The notes beneath the pieces were generated by a model. It saw only the letters and a list, made by a program, of their open reading frames with translations. It was not told the origin of the DNA and did no database searches. A stretch of 64,000 bases of DNA from NCBI GenBank assembly GCA_035711865.1, contig DASTBT010000079.1, positions 6,264-70,263 on the forward strand. Reading direction: 5' to 3'. Made by a program: the position numbers and the translations under genes. The stretch comes from JAOUEA01 sp035711865. GTDB lineage: Bacteria > Actinomycetota > UBA4738 > HRBIN12. Of the stretch, positions 51,843 through 60,205 are shown piece after piece; the first letter of the stretch is position 1, and every line of letters begins with the position of its first letter.

Positions 51843-52406
51843 ATGAACAAGACCGATCTGATCGAGCAGTCCTACCTGCGCAGCGACATCCCGGAGTTCC
51901 GCCCCGGTGACACCGTCAGGGTGCACGTGCGGGTGGTCGAGGGGAGTCGCGAGCGGGTGCAGGTCTTCCAAGGTGTCGTGATCGCCCGCCAGCACGGCGG
52001 CCTGCGCGAGACGTTCACCGTGCGGAAGATCTCGTTCGGCGTGGGCGTCGAACGCACGTTTCCGGTGCATTCTCCGTCGATCGCCAAGCTCGAAGTCGTG
52101 AGCCGTGGTCAGGTGCGCCGAGCGAAGCTCTACTACCTGCGTGAGCTCCGCGGGAAGAAGGCCCGCATCCGGGAGCGCCGCATCGACGACGCGAAGCTCG
52201 CGGCGATGGAGGAAGCCGCCCGAGCAGCGGCCGACGAGCCCGTCGGAGCCGACGAGCCTGAGGGTGCGGACGAGTCCATCGCCGCGGATGAGCCCGACGG
52301 CGCGCCGAGCGAGGCCTCCGCGGAACCGGCCGATGGCCAACCGGCCGACGAACTGGCGGAGGCCGACGCAGCGGAACCCGCCGACGAGGAGAAAGCCGAG
52401 GCCTGA
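51843..52406 (+). CDS. rplS: Ribosomal protein L19 with long acidic tail
   Basis: 187 residues; the L19 core ends at about 115 (RVQVFQGVVIARQHGGLRETFTVRKISFGVGVERTFPVHSP is diagnostic). The last 70 residues are an acidic Ala/Asp/Glu/Pro tail (EPADGQPADELAEADAAEP). A similar extension occurs on S16 from the same locus. L19 sits at the 30S-50S interface. Confidence 0.94.
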   Translation: MNKTDLIEQSYLRSDIPEFRPGDTVRVHVRVVEGSRERVQVFQGVVIARQHGGLRETFTVRKISFGVGVERTFPVHSPSIAKLEVVSRGQVRRAKLYYLRELRGKKARIRERRIDDAKLAAMEEAARAAADEPVGADEPEGADESIAADEPDGAPSEASAEPADGQPADELAEADAAEPADEEKAEA

Positions 52407-52409
52407 ACC

Positions 52410-53063
52410 GTGGGCGATGGGCCTTCCGGCGAGGCCGAGCCCACCACCCCGTCGAAGGAGCACCGGCGCGCTCGTCCGCCCGAGTTCGCGACGCTCATCG
52501 GCATCGCGGTCCTGCTGGCGATCCTACTGAGATTGTTCGTGGTGCAGGCCTTCTCGATCCCATCGGCGTCGATGGTGCCGACGCTCTTTCCCGGCGACCG
52601 GATCCTCGTCTGTCGCGCGTGCAGCCTCGTCGACGACATCGACCATGGCGACGTGATCGTCTTCGAGGGGCGAGACGGTGCCCCGACCGATCGCGGGCTC
52701 GTGGCCGGAGCGTTGCACTGGCTGGGTGAAACCCTCGGCGTCGCGGAGCCGCCCCACGAGGACTTCGTCAAGCGCGTCGTCGGACTGCCCGGCGACACGG
52801 TCGAGATCGACCGCTCGGGCCAGCTCATCGTGAACGGACGTGCCGTCGACGAGCCGTACCTGCTGCAGCCGGTGCCTCGCCAGGGCTTCCCACCGACGAC
52901 GGTGCCGGATGGCATGCTGTTCGTGCTCGGTGACAACCGTGGGAACTCCGGCGACTCCCGGTGCGGACCTCCCGAGTGCACCGGTCTCGTACCGCTCGAC
53001 AAGGTCATCGGGGTGACCTTCCTGCGGGTATGGCCACCTTCGAGGCTGGGGGTCCTAGGGTGA
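52410..53063 (+). CDS. lepB: Signal peptidase I
   Basis: 217 residues. One N-terminal membrane helix (ATLIGIAVLLAILLRLFVVQAF), the catalytic serine in IPSASMVPTLFPGDRILV, the catalytic lysine in DFVKRVVGLPGDTVEID, and the C-terminal box VLGDNRGNSGDSR. Removes Sec and Tat signal peptides on the outer face. An insert of about 25 residues between the two active-site boxes contains DHGDVIVFEGRDG. GTG start three bases after rplS. Confidence 0.93.
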   Translation: MGDGPSGEAEPTTPSKEHRRARPPEFATLIGIAVLLAILLRLFVVQAFSIPSASMVPTLFPGDRILVCRACSLVDDIDHGDVIVFEGRDGAPTDRGLVAGALHWLGETLGVAEPPHEDFVKRVVGLPGDTVEIDRSGQLIVNGRAVDEPYLLQPVPRQGFPPTTVPDGMLFVLGDNRGNSGDSRCGPPECTGLVPLDKVIGVTFLRVWPPSRLGVLG

Positions 53064-53076
53064 GGACGACACGGCG

Positions 53077-53724
53077 ATGACGATGGATCGGTACGAGCGG
53101 CTGTTGACCGCCCACGGGTTCGCCAGGGTCGCCGGCGCCGACGAGGCCGGCCGCGGGGCCCTCGCGGGACCCCTCGTCGCCGCCGCCGTGATCCTGCCAC
53201 TCGATTTCGACATCGAGGGCATCAACGACTCGAAGTTGCTGACGGAGGCACAGCGCGAGGCCGCGTACGAGCGGATCGCGGACCGGGCCTCGTGGGTCGT
53301 CTGCAAGGCCGAGCCCGGTGCCATCGACACACGCGGATTGCATCGCTCGAACATCGCGTTGCTGCGCCGGGCGGCGAAGGCGCTGGAGCCCGACTACGTG
53401 CTCACCGACGGGTTCCCGGTGCCCCGCATCCCGTGCCCGTCGATCGGGGTGAAGAAGGGCGACATGGTGAGCGTGAGCATCGCGGCCGCCTCGATCATGG
53501 CCAAGGTCACGAGGGATCGCATCATGCGGCGTTTGCACAAGCGCTACCCGGCGTTCGGATTCGACCACAACAAGGGCTACGGCACCCCGGAGCACCTCGA
53601 GGCCCTCATGCACCACGGGCCGACCCCCGTGCACCGCATGTCGTTCGCGCCGTGCGCCCAGCCGTCGCTGTTCGCCACCGACCACTCGTTCACGACCCCG
53701 GATGAGGCCGACGCGATAGCGTGA
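53077..53724 (+). CDS. rnhB: Ribonuclease HII
   Basis: 215 residues. The catalytic DEAGRG motif is in AGADEAGRGALAGPLVAAAV. Further acidic ligands appear in INDSKLLTEAQREA and YVLTDGF. Removes RNA from DNA hybrids. A TAGGGT element 15 bases upstream (53056-53061) overlaps the lepB stop and could give a short leader with GAGGA. Confidence 0.94.
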   Translation: MTMDRYERLLTAHGFARVAGADEAGRGALAGPLVAAAVILPLDFDIEGINDSKLLTEAQREAAYERIADRASWVVCKAEPGAIDTRGLHRSNIALLRRAAKALEPDYVLTDGFPVPRIPCPSIGVKKGDMVSVSIAAASIMAKVTRDRIMRRLHKRYPAFGFDHNKGYGTPEHLEALMHHGPTPVHRMSFAPCAQPSLFATDHSFTTPDEADAIA

Positions 53725-53738
53725 GAAGCTGGAGGGAC

Positions 53739-54059
53739 ATGGCGAGCGACGACGACATCGAGCGGTTCGAGGAGGAGCGCGAGCTCGAGCTCTACCGGGA
53801 GTACCGCGACGTGCTCCCGATGTTCACCTACGTGATCGAGACGGAACGGCGCTTCTACCTCGCGAACCAGGTCGAGCTGACCCCGATCGACGAGGGGTGG
53901 GTGCGGGTCGAGCTCACCGACGCCTGGGTATGGGACATGTTCCGGCCTGCCCGCTTCGTCGCGAGCGTGCGGGTGATGACCCGACGTGACGTGAACGTCG
54001 AGGAGCTCGCGAAGCGCGACGAACCCACGACGATCCCCGACACGCCGGCCGCGCCGTAG
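53739..54059 (+). CDS. DUF2469 family protein
   Basis: 106 residues. MASDDDIERFEEERELELYREYRDVLPMFTYVIETERRFYLAN is the conserved start of this actinobacteria-specific family (mycobacterial Rv2901c type), always next to rnhB. ATG 53739 is chosen by analogy with the family and because AGGGAC precedes it; GTG 53721 is possible. A TAGCGT element 16 bases upstream overlaps the rnhB end. Function unknown. Confidence 0.85.
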   Translation: MASDDDIERFEEERELELYREYRDVLPMFTYVIETERRFYLANQVELTPIDEGWVRVELTDAWVWDMFRPARFVASVRVMTRRDVNVEELAKRDEPTTIPDTPAAP

Positions 54060-54108
54060 CTCCGTTCCCCCACGGCAGTCCACGTCGAGCCGTGTCACAC
54101 CCCTGGCG

Positions 54109-54114
54109 TAGCGT
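54109..54114 (+). promoter_or_regulatory. -10 element, leaderless promoter of yraN
   Basis: TAGCGT followed by 6 bases and GTG 54121. Confidence 0.5.
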
Positions 54115-54120
54115 CCGGTC

Positions 54121-54489
54121 GTGCCCGATGCTCGGCTCGTCCTCGGGGCTCGCGGTGAACAAGCGGCGCTCGATCTCTACCTTCGCCGAGGCTTCACGCT
54201 CGTCGCTCGCAATTGGCGTTGCAGCCTGGGCGAGATCGATCTGGTGGTGCGCGGGCGCGACGTGACCGTGTTCTGCGAGGTGAAGACCCGCCGTGGCTCG
54301 CGCCACGGCGGGGGCTTCGAGGCGGTCGACGCCAGGAAACGCCGAAAGCTCAGGGCGCTCGCCGAGGTGTTCGTGTTGACCCACGCCACGGGCCATGCCG
54401 CGGTGCGGTTCGACGTCGCGAGCGTGGCGATCGGGGCGGGGGGTCGACCCGGTGCCATCCAGGTGGAGCTGTTCGAGGACGCGTTCTGA
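54121..54489 (+). CDS. yraN: UPF0102 / YraN nuclease-like protein
   Basis: 122 residues. Restriction-endonuclease-like fold: LGARGEQAALDLYLRRGFTLVARNWRC, GEIDLVVRGRDVTVFCEVKTRRG (D and E-V-K catalytic pattern) and RFDVASVAIG. Conserved before comM and dprA, so a role in DNA processing after uptake or in repair is suspected but unproved. Confidence 0.9.
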   Translation: MPDARLVLGARGEQAALDLYLRRGFTLVARNWRCSLGEIDLVVRGRDVTVFCEVKTRRGSRHGGGFEAVDARKRRKLRALAEVFVLTHATGHAAVRFDVASVAIGAGGRPGAIQVELFEDAF

Positions 54490-54595
54490 CGACACCGGTC
54501 CGTGCACGTGCCCTACGTCGTTGGGCCGCGTGGGGCACCCCGTCGGGCCGACGGATCGCGGCCCTCCGACGGTGGTGCGGCGTCGCGGGGGTCCG

Positions 54596-54601
54596 TACCA
54601 T
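54596..54601 (+). promoter_or_regulatory. -10 element before a small open frame
   Basis: TACCAT followed by 6 bases and ATG 54608, the same pattern as the neighbouring genes. Confidence 0.4.
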
Positions 54602-54607
54602 CCGCGC

Positions 54608-54901
54608 ATGCGGAACGTCCGGACCGGATACGACGACATCCTGCCCATCCGACGGCCGTGGGACAACAGCGGGCTCCGCAACCGCGTCGAGGGGCGCGAG
54701 ATCGAGGGCGTCGACGTGCTCGGGCTCCAGTCCTCGGCGGCGGCTCGGTGCGATCGGAAACCCCGTCGTCGGCTCCGTCGATCCCCCCGAGCGGGGTCGC
54801 TTCCGGAGGCTCAGGGGAGGTCGAGCTCGGTGAGCACATCGGCCGACAGCCGCCGGAGCGCGTCGAGCATGCGGTCGATGTCGCGCTCGGTCGAGAGGTA
54901 G
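54608..54901 (+). CDS. Possible small leaderless gene
   Basis: Open frame of 97 residues whose first 45 look protein-like (MRNVRTGYDDILPIRRPWDN, then SGLRNRVEGREIEGVDVLGLQ). The rest is Arg/Ser-rich, as expected from the antisense of the decarboxylase 3' end that it overlaps from 54811. A real product may be truncated or frameshifted after about residue 48. Kept because of the leaderless TACCAT and the 320-base gap between yraN and the decarboxylase. Confidence 0.3.
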   Translation: MRNVRTGYDDILPIRRPWDNSGLRNRVEGREIEGVDVLGLQSSAAARCDRKPRRRLRRSPRAGSLPEAQGRSSSVSTSADSRRSASSMRSMSRSVER

Positions 54902-56346
54902 TTCACGATGCCGGCGCGCAGGAACGTGGCCCCGCGCAGGGTCGTCACGCTCACCCACGCCTCCCCGCTGATCTCGAGCGCGCGCTGCAATCTGGACTGA
55001 TAGGTGTCGAGAGCGCCTGCGGGCCAGTCCTCATGCCGGTCGGGCAGATGCCGGAAGCAGACGACCGACAGCTCGGGCTCCTGAGGGATCGCTTCGAGGT
55101 CGGCCTCGACGTTGCATCGGCGTGCGAGGTATGCGGCGAGGTCGTCGTTCTGCTCGATCAACGCGCCCAGCCCGTCGGTGCCGAGTTGTTTCCAGCTCAT
55201 CCACAGCTTGAGCGCCCTGAGCCGGCGCGTGCCTTCGAACGAGTACTGGTACCAATCGAGCGGGTCGTCCTGGGGCCGGTTCGAGGCGTAGTACTCGGGC
55301 GCACGGTGGAAGGTGGTCAGCAGGTCCCGCCTGCGTCGCACGATGAGGCCACCGATGTCGTATGCCTGGAAGAACCACTTGTGCGGATCGACCGTGACGC
55401 TGTCGGCGCGCTCGAGGCCGGGCACCCGGTGCGCGTCGCGGGATGAGAGTCGCGCGGCTCCTCCGTAGGCCGCATCGACATGCAACCACACCCCCTCCCG
55501 CTCCGAGAGGTCGGCCAGCGCGGGCGTGTCGTCGACCGAGCCGGTGTTCGTGGAGCCGGCGACCGCGGCGATCGCGAGCGGCGTGAGCCCCTCCGCCCGG
55601 TCGCCTTCGATCGCCTGGGCGACCGGCGCCGCCTGCAGCCGGAAGCGTTCGTCACTCTCGAGGACGACGAGCGTCTCGTCGGGGAAGCCGAGCACCGCCA
55701 GCGCTCGAGCGATCGAGAAATGCGATTGATCGCTGGCGTAGACCCGCGCGCCGTCGAGCTCGCCGCCGCGCGGGGGGCCCGCGATGCCGCGGAGTTTGCG
55801 GAGCCACACGTCGCGGGCGACGGTCATCGCCATCACGTTGGCCATCACGCCTCCGCTCGTGAGCACCCCCCACCCGTCGGCCCTCAACCCGACGAGATCT
55901 CGGAGCCAGCCGGTCACCTCTTCCTCGACGAACGCGCCGATCGGACCGGCGTGCCAGACGTCGACGCCCTGCTGGGTCCACTGTGCGAGCACCTCGCCGG
56001 CGATCGAGCTCGGAAGTGGGGGTGGGGTGAAGTAGCTGAAGGAGCCGGGGTGCTGGGAGTTGTAGGTGGCGGGGGCGATGCGCTCCCGGAACTCGGCGAG
56101 CACGTCGACCCATGGGCTCGGCGACTTCGGAGCGGCGGCGGGCCGATCCGTCGGGCCGAAGAAGTCGCGGCGAGCCTCCGGGTAGGTGCGTGCGTGCATC
56201 GGACGGCGGGTCGCGACGCCGTAGAGCCAGTCGAGCGCCTCGCTCCACGTGCGCTCGCCCAGGGCCTCGAGGGCCGGACGGGAGCGCTCCTCGTCGAGCA
56301 GGTCGATCAACTCGGGCTCGGGGCTCCAGTCGAATCGATCGGACAC
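54811..56346 (-). CDS. Group II pyridoxal-dependent decarboxylase
   Basis: 511 residues. The PLP lysine is in DSVTVDPHKWFFQAYDIGG. WLHVDAAYGGAARLS carries the ring-contacting aspartate, and PGSFSYFTPPPLPSSIAGEVL and LTSGGVMANVMAMTVARD are family motifs of aromatic L-amino-acid and glutamate decarboxylases. Substrate unassigned. GTG start six bases after TAGCCT. It interrupts the otherwise conserved yraN-comM order and is on the opposite strand, so it may have been inserted there. Confidence 0.88.
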   Translation of the reverse strand: MSDRFDWSPEPELIDLLDEERSRPALEALGERTWSEALDWLYGVATRRPMHARTYPEARRDFFGPTDRPAAAPKSPSPWVDVLAEFRERIAPATYNSQHPGSFSYFTPPPLPSSIAGEVLAQWTQQGVDVWHAGPIGAFVEEEVTGWLRDLVGLRADGWGVLTSGGVMANVMAMTVARDVWLRKLRGIAGPPRGGELDGARVYASDQSHFSIARALAVLGFPDETLVVLESDERFRLQAAPVAQAIEGDRAEGLTPLAIAAVAGSTNTGSVDDTPALADLSEREGVWLHVDAAYGGAARLSSRDAHRVPGLERADSVTVDPHKWFFQAYDIGGLIVRRRRDLLTTFHRAPEYYASNRPQDDPLDWYQYSFEGTRRLRALKLWMSWKQLGTDGLGALIEQNDDLAAYLARRCNVEADLEAIPQEPELSVVCFRHLPDRHEDWPAGALDTYQSRLQRALEISGEAWVSVTTLRGATFLRAGIVNYLSTERDIDRMLDALRRLSADVLTELDLP

Positions 56347-56352
56347 GGCGGG

Positions 56353-56358
56353 AGGCTA
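56353..56358 (-). promoter_or_regulatory. -10 element, leaderless promoter of the decarboxylase
   Basis: TAGCCT on the minus strand, 6 bases before GTG 56346. Confidence 0.5.
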
Positions 56359-56387
56359 GCAGCCGGCCGTCGACCGACCGTCGACCG

Positions 56388-56405
56388 CCGTGACGGCCGT
56401 CACGG
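56388..56405 (+). promoter_or_regulatory. 18-bp palindrome, candidate CRP/FNR-type site for comM
   Basis: CCGTGACGGCCGTCACGG, perfect. The core GTGA-N6-TCAC is centred at 56396.5, which is 42.5 bases before the comM start. The same core and spacing recur at 61111. Confidence 0.6.
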
Positions 56406-56425
56406 AACCGGGCGCCCGTCGGCCC

Positions 56426-56431
56426 TACCGT
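56426..56431 (+). promoter_or_regulatory. -10 element, leaderless promoter of comM
   Basis: TACCGT followed by 7 bases and ATG 56439. Confidence 0.5.
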
Positions 56432-56438
56432 CGTGGCG

Positions 56439-57974
56439 ATGTACGGACGCGTGCTCGGAGTGACGGTGCTCGGGGTGGGAGGTTACCTCGTGACCGTCGA
56501 GGCGCACGTCGGTCGCGGGCTGCCGTCGATGACGCTCACCGGCCTGCCGGGCGCCGCGGTGCGAGACGCGACCGAACGCATCCGGCCCGCCGTCGAGAGC
56601 CAGAAGCTCGAATGGCCGCTCCGACGGGTCGTCGTGAACCTCGCGCCGGGCAACCTCCGCAAGGAAGGTCCGGGGCTCGATCTCCCGGTCGCCACCGGCG
56701 TGCTCGCGGCGACCGCACAGGTACCCACGGCGAAGCTCGGGCGGTTCGCGCTCGCGGGCGAGCTGTCGCTCAAGGGCGAGCTCATGCCGACGCCGGGCAT
56801 CCTCTCGGTCGCGATCGCGGCGGCCCGAGCCGGGCTCGAGGGTGTGGTCGTTCCGAGGGTGAACGCGCTCGAGGCGGCGCAGGTCGACCGGCTCCATGTC
56901 GTCGCGGCATCGACGCTCGCCGAGGTGGTCGCGTTCCTCAAGGGAGCCTGGCAACCATCGGAGCCCGAGGGGCCGCCCCTCGAGAGCGAAGGGCCGAGCG
57001 ACGTCGATTTCGGCGATGTGCGGGGGCAATCGCAGGCCCGTCGCGCCCTCGAGGTCGCCGCCGCGGGTGGCCACAACGTGTTGATGATCGGCTCCCCGGG
57101 CGCCGGCAAGACGATGCTGGCCCGGCGCATGACGACGATCCTGCCGAGCCTGTCACGAGATGAGGCCCTGGAGGCGACCCAGCTCCATTCGGTGGCCGGG
57201 CTGCTCGCGGGTCGCGGCGTCCTGCGAGCGCGACCGTTCCGCGCACCACATCACTCGATCTCGACCTCGGGACTGCTCGGCGGCGGCACGGGGTACCTGC
57301 GGCCGGGCGAGGCCTCGCTCGCTCATCACGGGGTGTTGTTCCTCGACGAGCTCACCGAGTTCCATCGCGATGCGATCGAGGGCCTGCGCCAGCCGCTCGA
57401 GGACGGAGGGGTCGTCGTGACCAGGGCGATCGGCTCGGTCGAGTTCCCGGCGCGCTTCACGCTGGTCGCCGCGGCGAACCCGTGCCCGTGCGGGTTCGAG
57501 GGGGACCAGCGGCGACACTGCCGGTGCCGGTCCGATCGCATCGAGCACTACCGCCAACGGCTCTCCGGCCCCCTCCTCGATCGCATCGACCTTCGCCTGC
57601 GGGTGCCCCGGCTCACGAAGCACGAGCTCATGGGCGGCGAGCAGGGGGAGCCGTCGTCGGCGATCCGCGACAGGGTGCAGGCCGCGCGCGACCGGCAGCT
57701 CGAACGGTGGAGCGACCTCGGCCTCGCCTGCAACGCGCATCTGCCAGGTCCAATCGCCCGGCGGCGCGTCAGGCTCACTCGAGCGGGCGAGGCCACCCTC
57801 GAAGCCGCGGTCGATCAGCTGGCGCTCACCGGCCGGGGCTTCGACCGGGCGATCAAGGTCGCCAGGACCGTCGCCGACCTCGCAGGCGCCGACGAGGTCG
57901 ACACCGAACACGTCGCCGAGGCGTTGTCGTTCCGCGACGGGGTCGTGCTCGACGGGCTGGCGCGTGCGGGATGA
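56439..57974 (+). CDS. comM: ComM / YifB-type Mg-chelatase-like AAA ATPase
   Basis: 511 residues. The N-terminal Lon-like domain has MYGRVLGVTVLGVGGYLVTVEAHVGRGLPS and VNLAPGNLRKEGPGLDLPVA. AAA core: VLMIGSPGAGKTMLARRM (Walker A), GVLFLDELTEFHRDAIEGLRQPLEDG (Walker B), a zinc-like CPCGFEGDQRRHCRC, and a C-terminal ChlI segment. A hexameric helicase that drives branch migration of incoming DNA in transformation. ATG 56439 rather than GTG 56433, from the -10 spacing and family alignment. Overlaps or abuts dprA. Confidence 0.93.
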   Translation: MYGRVLGVTVLGVGGYLVTVEAHVGRGLPSMTLTGLPGAAVRDATERIRPAVESQKLEWPLRRVVVNLAPGNLRKEGPGLDLPVATGVLAATAQVPTAKLGRFALAGELSLKGELMPTPGILSVAIAAARAGLEGVVVPRVNALEAAQVDRLHVVAASTLAEVVAFLKGAWQPSEPEGPPLESEGPSDVDFGDVRGQSQARRALEVAAAGGHNVLMIGSPGAGKTMLARRMTTILPSLSRDEALEATQLHSVAGLLAGRGVLRARPFRAPHHSISTSGLLGGGTGYLRPGEASLAHHGVLFLDELTEFHRDAIEGLRQPLEDGGVVVTRAIGSVEFPARFTLVAAANPCPCGFEGDQRRHCRCRSDRIEHYRQRLSGPLLDRIDLRLRVPRLTKHELMGGEQGEPSSAIRDRVQAARDRQLERWSDLGLACNAHLPGPIARRRVRLTRAGEATLEAAVDQLALTGRGFDRAIKVARTVADLAGADEVDTEHVAEALSFRDGVVLDGLARAG

Positions 57975-57984
57975 CGCACGACCG

Positions 57985-59127
57985 ATGAAGCGCACCGACC
58001 TGCCGAGGCGAGTGCTCGACGTTCCCCCCGGTTTCCCCGATGCTTACGCCGCTGGTCCGGGTGCCAGGGGTGCCCTGTTGGTGCTGTCCGCCCTGCGCGG
58101 GATCAAGCCGTACCAGCTGCACGAGCTCGCCTGGACCACGGGCACGGCCGAGGAGACCCTCGCGGCGATCAGGGCGGGCGAGGTCGGCAGCGAGGCAGAT
58201 CGGGAATGGGCATGCGAACTCGATGCCGTCGAGATCGAGCGCGAGGCTCGATCGCTCGGCGCCCGGTTCGTCACTCCGGTCGACGAGGAGTACCTTCCGG
58301 ACTTCCTCGAGCTGCTACACGATCCGCCGGTCGCGTTGTTCGTCTCGGGTCGACGGCTCACCGAGCTGCCGGATCGCGTGGGGGTCGTCGGCGCTCGCAA
58401 CTGCTCCCCGCTCGGCAACGAGGTCGCCATGAGCATCGGCGCCGGACTCGGAGGCGCGGGCGTGTGCGTGGTCAGCGGGGCGGCCCGAGGCATCGACGCC
58501 GCGTCGCACCGAGGGGCCCTCAACGTCGGCGGCTCGACCATCGCCGTGCTCGGGTCGGGACACGACCTTCCCTACCCGAAGGGCAGCGCCCAGCTCGTGG
58601 ACCGCATCGCCGGCCGTGGCGCCGTGGTGAGCGAGTACGCGCCCGGGGTGGTCGCCGAGCCGTTCCGGTTCCCGGCGCGCAACCGCCTGGTGGCCGCTCT
58701 CGGCCGGGCGTTGGTGGTCGTCGAGGGCGCCGTCGGAAGCGGATCGATGATCAGTGTCGACCACGCGCTCGATCTGGGACGTGACGTCTTCGCCGTGCCC
58801 GGCCCGGTCACCAGCCCGCTCTCCGAGGTGCCGCTGGCGCTGATCCGCGAGGGCGCCGTCATGATCCGCGGGGTCGACGACCTCCTCGATGACCTGGGGA
58901 TCGCCGGAGAGCTGCTCGTCGAGCCGCCCCCCAACCTCGAGGGCGACGAGCGGCGTGTCTACGAGGCCCTCGGAGGATCGGATCTGCCCGACGCGATCGC
59001 GACCACGACCGGGCTCCCGCTCCCGGCGGTGATCGTCGCCCTGCTCACGCTCGAGCTGAAGGGCCTCGTCCGCTCCGTCGGCGGCCGGTACGAGCGCCGC
59101 ATCGCGCGCGGCAGCAGCGATCGCTGA
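57985..59127 (+). CDS. dprA: DNA-processing protein DprA
   Basis: 380 residues. The Rossmann fold SMF domain shows RVGVVGARNCSPLGNEVAMSIGAGLGGAGVCVVSGAARGIDAASHRGAL, TIAVLGSGHDLPYPKGSAQL and FRFPARNRLVAALGRALVVVEGAVGSGSMISVDHALDLGRDVFAVPG. A C-terminal winged helix follows. Loads RecA on imported single strands. ATG 57985 used; an in-frame GTG at 57964 overlaps comM by 11 bases and is possible. Confidence 0.92.
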   Translation: MKRTDLPRRVLDVPPGFPDAYAAGPGARGALLVLSALRGIKPYQLHELAWTTGTAEETLAAIRAGEVGSEADREWACELDAVEIEREARSLGARFVTPVDEEYLPDFLELLHDPPVALFVSGRRLTELPDRVGVVGARNCSPLGNEVAMSIGAGLGGAGVCVVSGAARGIDAASHRGALNVGGSTIAVLGSGHDLPYPKGSAQLVDRIAGRGAVVSEYAPGVVAEPFRFPARNRLVAALGRALVVVEGAVGSGSMISVDHALDLGRDVFAVPGPVTSPLSEVPLALIREGAVMIRGVDDLLDDLGIAGELLVEPPPNLEGDERRVYEALGGSDLPDAIATTTGLPLPAVIVALLTLELKGLVRSVGGRYERRIARGSSDR

Positions 59128-59150
59128 CGGAGCGCATCTCTCGAGGAAGG

Positions 59151-59179
59151 TTGCACCCGACGGCTCCCGTTGGTACACA
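59151..59179 (+). promoter_or_regulatory. Promoter of the xer gene
   Basis: TTGCAC, a 17-base spacer, then TACACA, with a leader of about 70 bases. A full promoter, unlike the leaderless pattern of its neighbours. Confidence 0.4.
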
Positions 59180-59254
59180 ACAGGTCGCTCTGTGCTTACC
59201 CGAGGCCCTGCGATCCGATCCGGGTCCGACCGGAGCCATACCCGAGAGGACGAC

Positions 59255-60202
59255 GTGCACACCGACGACGATCTTCCCCCGTCCGAGGCCGAGACGATCG
59301 AGGCGTTCGCGTCCCACCTCGCGCTCGAGCGCCACCTCTCGACGCACACGGTGACCGCGTACCGCCGCGATCTCTCCCAGCTCGCGACGTTCATGAACCG
59401 TCAGGGACGGTCGCTGGGGTCGGCGACATACCTCCTGCTGCGCAGGTTCCTGGCCCAGCAGCACACGCTCGGGTACGCGCGTGCGACCGTTGCCCGGAGG
59501 GTGGGGTCGATCCGTTCGTTCTATCGGTGGGCGGTGGCGAGCGGCAGGATCGCCGACGATCCTTCATCGATGCTCGGCCGGCCGAAGGTCGTGAATCGTC
59601 TTCCGACCGTTCTACGTCCCCGGGAGGCCGCCGCCCTCGCCGAATCGCCCTCGGTGACCAGTCGCCGAGCCGCCGACGACCGGTCGCCGGTGGAGCGAGC
59701 GGTGGCGCTTCGCGACGTCGCGGCCCTCGAGCTGATGTACGGCTCGGGACTGCGCGTCGGAGAGGTCTCCGGCCTCACCATCGACCGTATCGACCTCGAA
59801 CGCCGCCGCGTGAACGTGATGGGGAAAGGTGCCAAGGAGCGCCAAGTGCCGATGTCCGACTTCGCCGCCGATGCCCTTTCCGCCTACCTGCGCGAGGGCA
59901 GGTCGTGGCTGGCGCCGGATGGGGCGCGCGAGCTCTTCCACAACCGTCGGAAGAAGCCCTTCAGCTCGAGGGATATCCGTACGATGGTGGAACGATATGG
60001 CGGTACAGTGCTGCCGGGCCGGCGGGTGACCCCTCACACCCTGCGGCACTCGTTCGCCACGCATCTGCTGGAAGGGGGCGCCGACATCCGAGCGGTACAA
60101 GAGTTGCTGGGCCACGCCAGCGTTGCGACGACGCAACGGTATACACACGTGTCGCGGGCTCGGCTGTTCCAGGCCTACGAGCGAAGCCATCCGAGGGCGT
60201 GA
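59255..60202 (+). CDS. xerC: Tyrosine recombinase XerC/XerD
   Basis: 315 residues. The N-terminal core-binding SAM-like domain (FASHLALERHLSTHTVTAYRRDL) is followed by the catalytic domain with R in MYGSGLRVGEVSGL, K in MGKGAKERQVP, HxxR in TPHTLRHSFATHLLEGGADI, H in ELLGHASVATTQ and the nucleophile in RYTHVSRA. Probably resolves chromosome dimers; the conserved site between dprA and whiG argues against a mobile-element integrase. GTG 59255 behind GAGAGGA. Confidence 0.92.
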   Translation: MHTDDDLPPSEAETIEAFASHLALERHLSTHTVTAYRRDLSQLATFMNRQGRSLGSATYLLLRRFLAQQHTLGYARATVARRVGSIRSFYRWAVASGRIADDPSSMLGRPKVVNRLPTVLRPREAAALAESPSVTSRRAADDRSPVERAVALRDVAALELMYGSGLRVGEVSGLTIDRIDLERRRVNVMGKGAKERQVPMSDFAADALSAYLREGRSWLAPDGARELFHNRRKKPFSSRDIRTMVERYGGTVLPGRRVTPHTLRHSFATHLLEGGADIRAVQELLGHASVATTQRYTHVSRARLFQAYERSHPRA

Positions 60203-60205
60203 GCC

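Noticed and set aside
59255..60202. Integrase of the tRNA-Glu element
   Set aside because: It lies 42 kb away in the conserved dprA-xer-whiG order and resembles XerC/XerD, not phage integrases.
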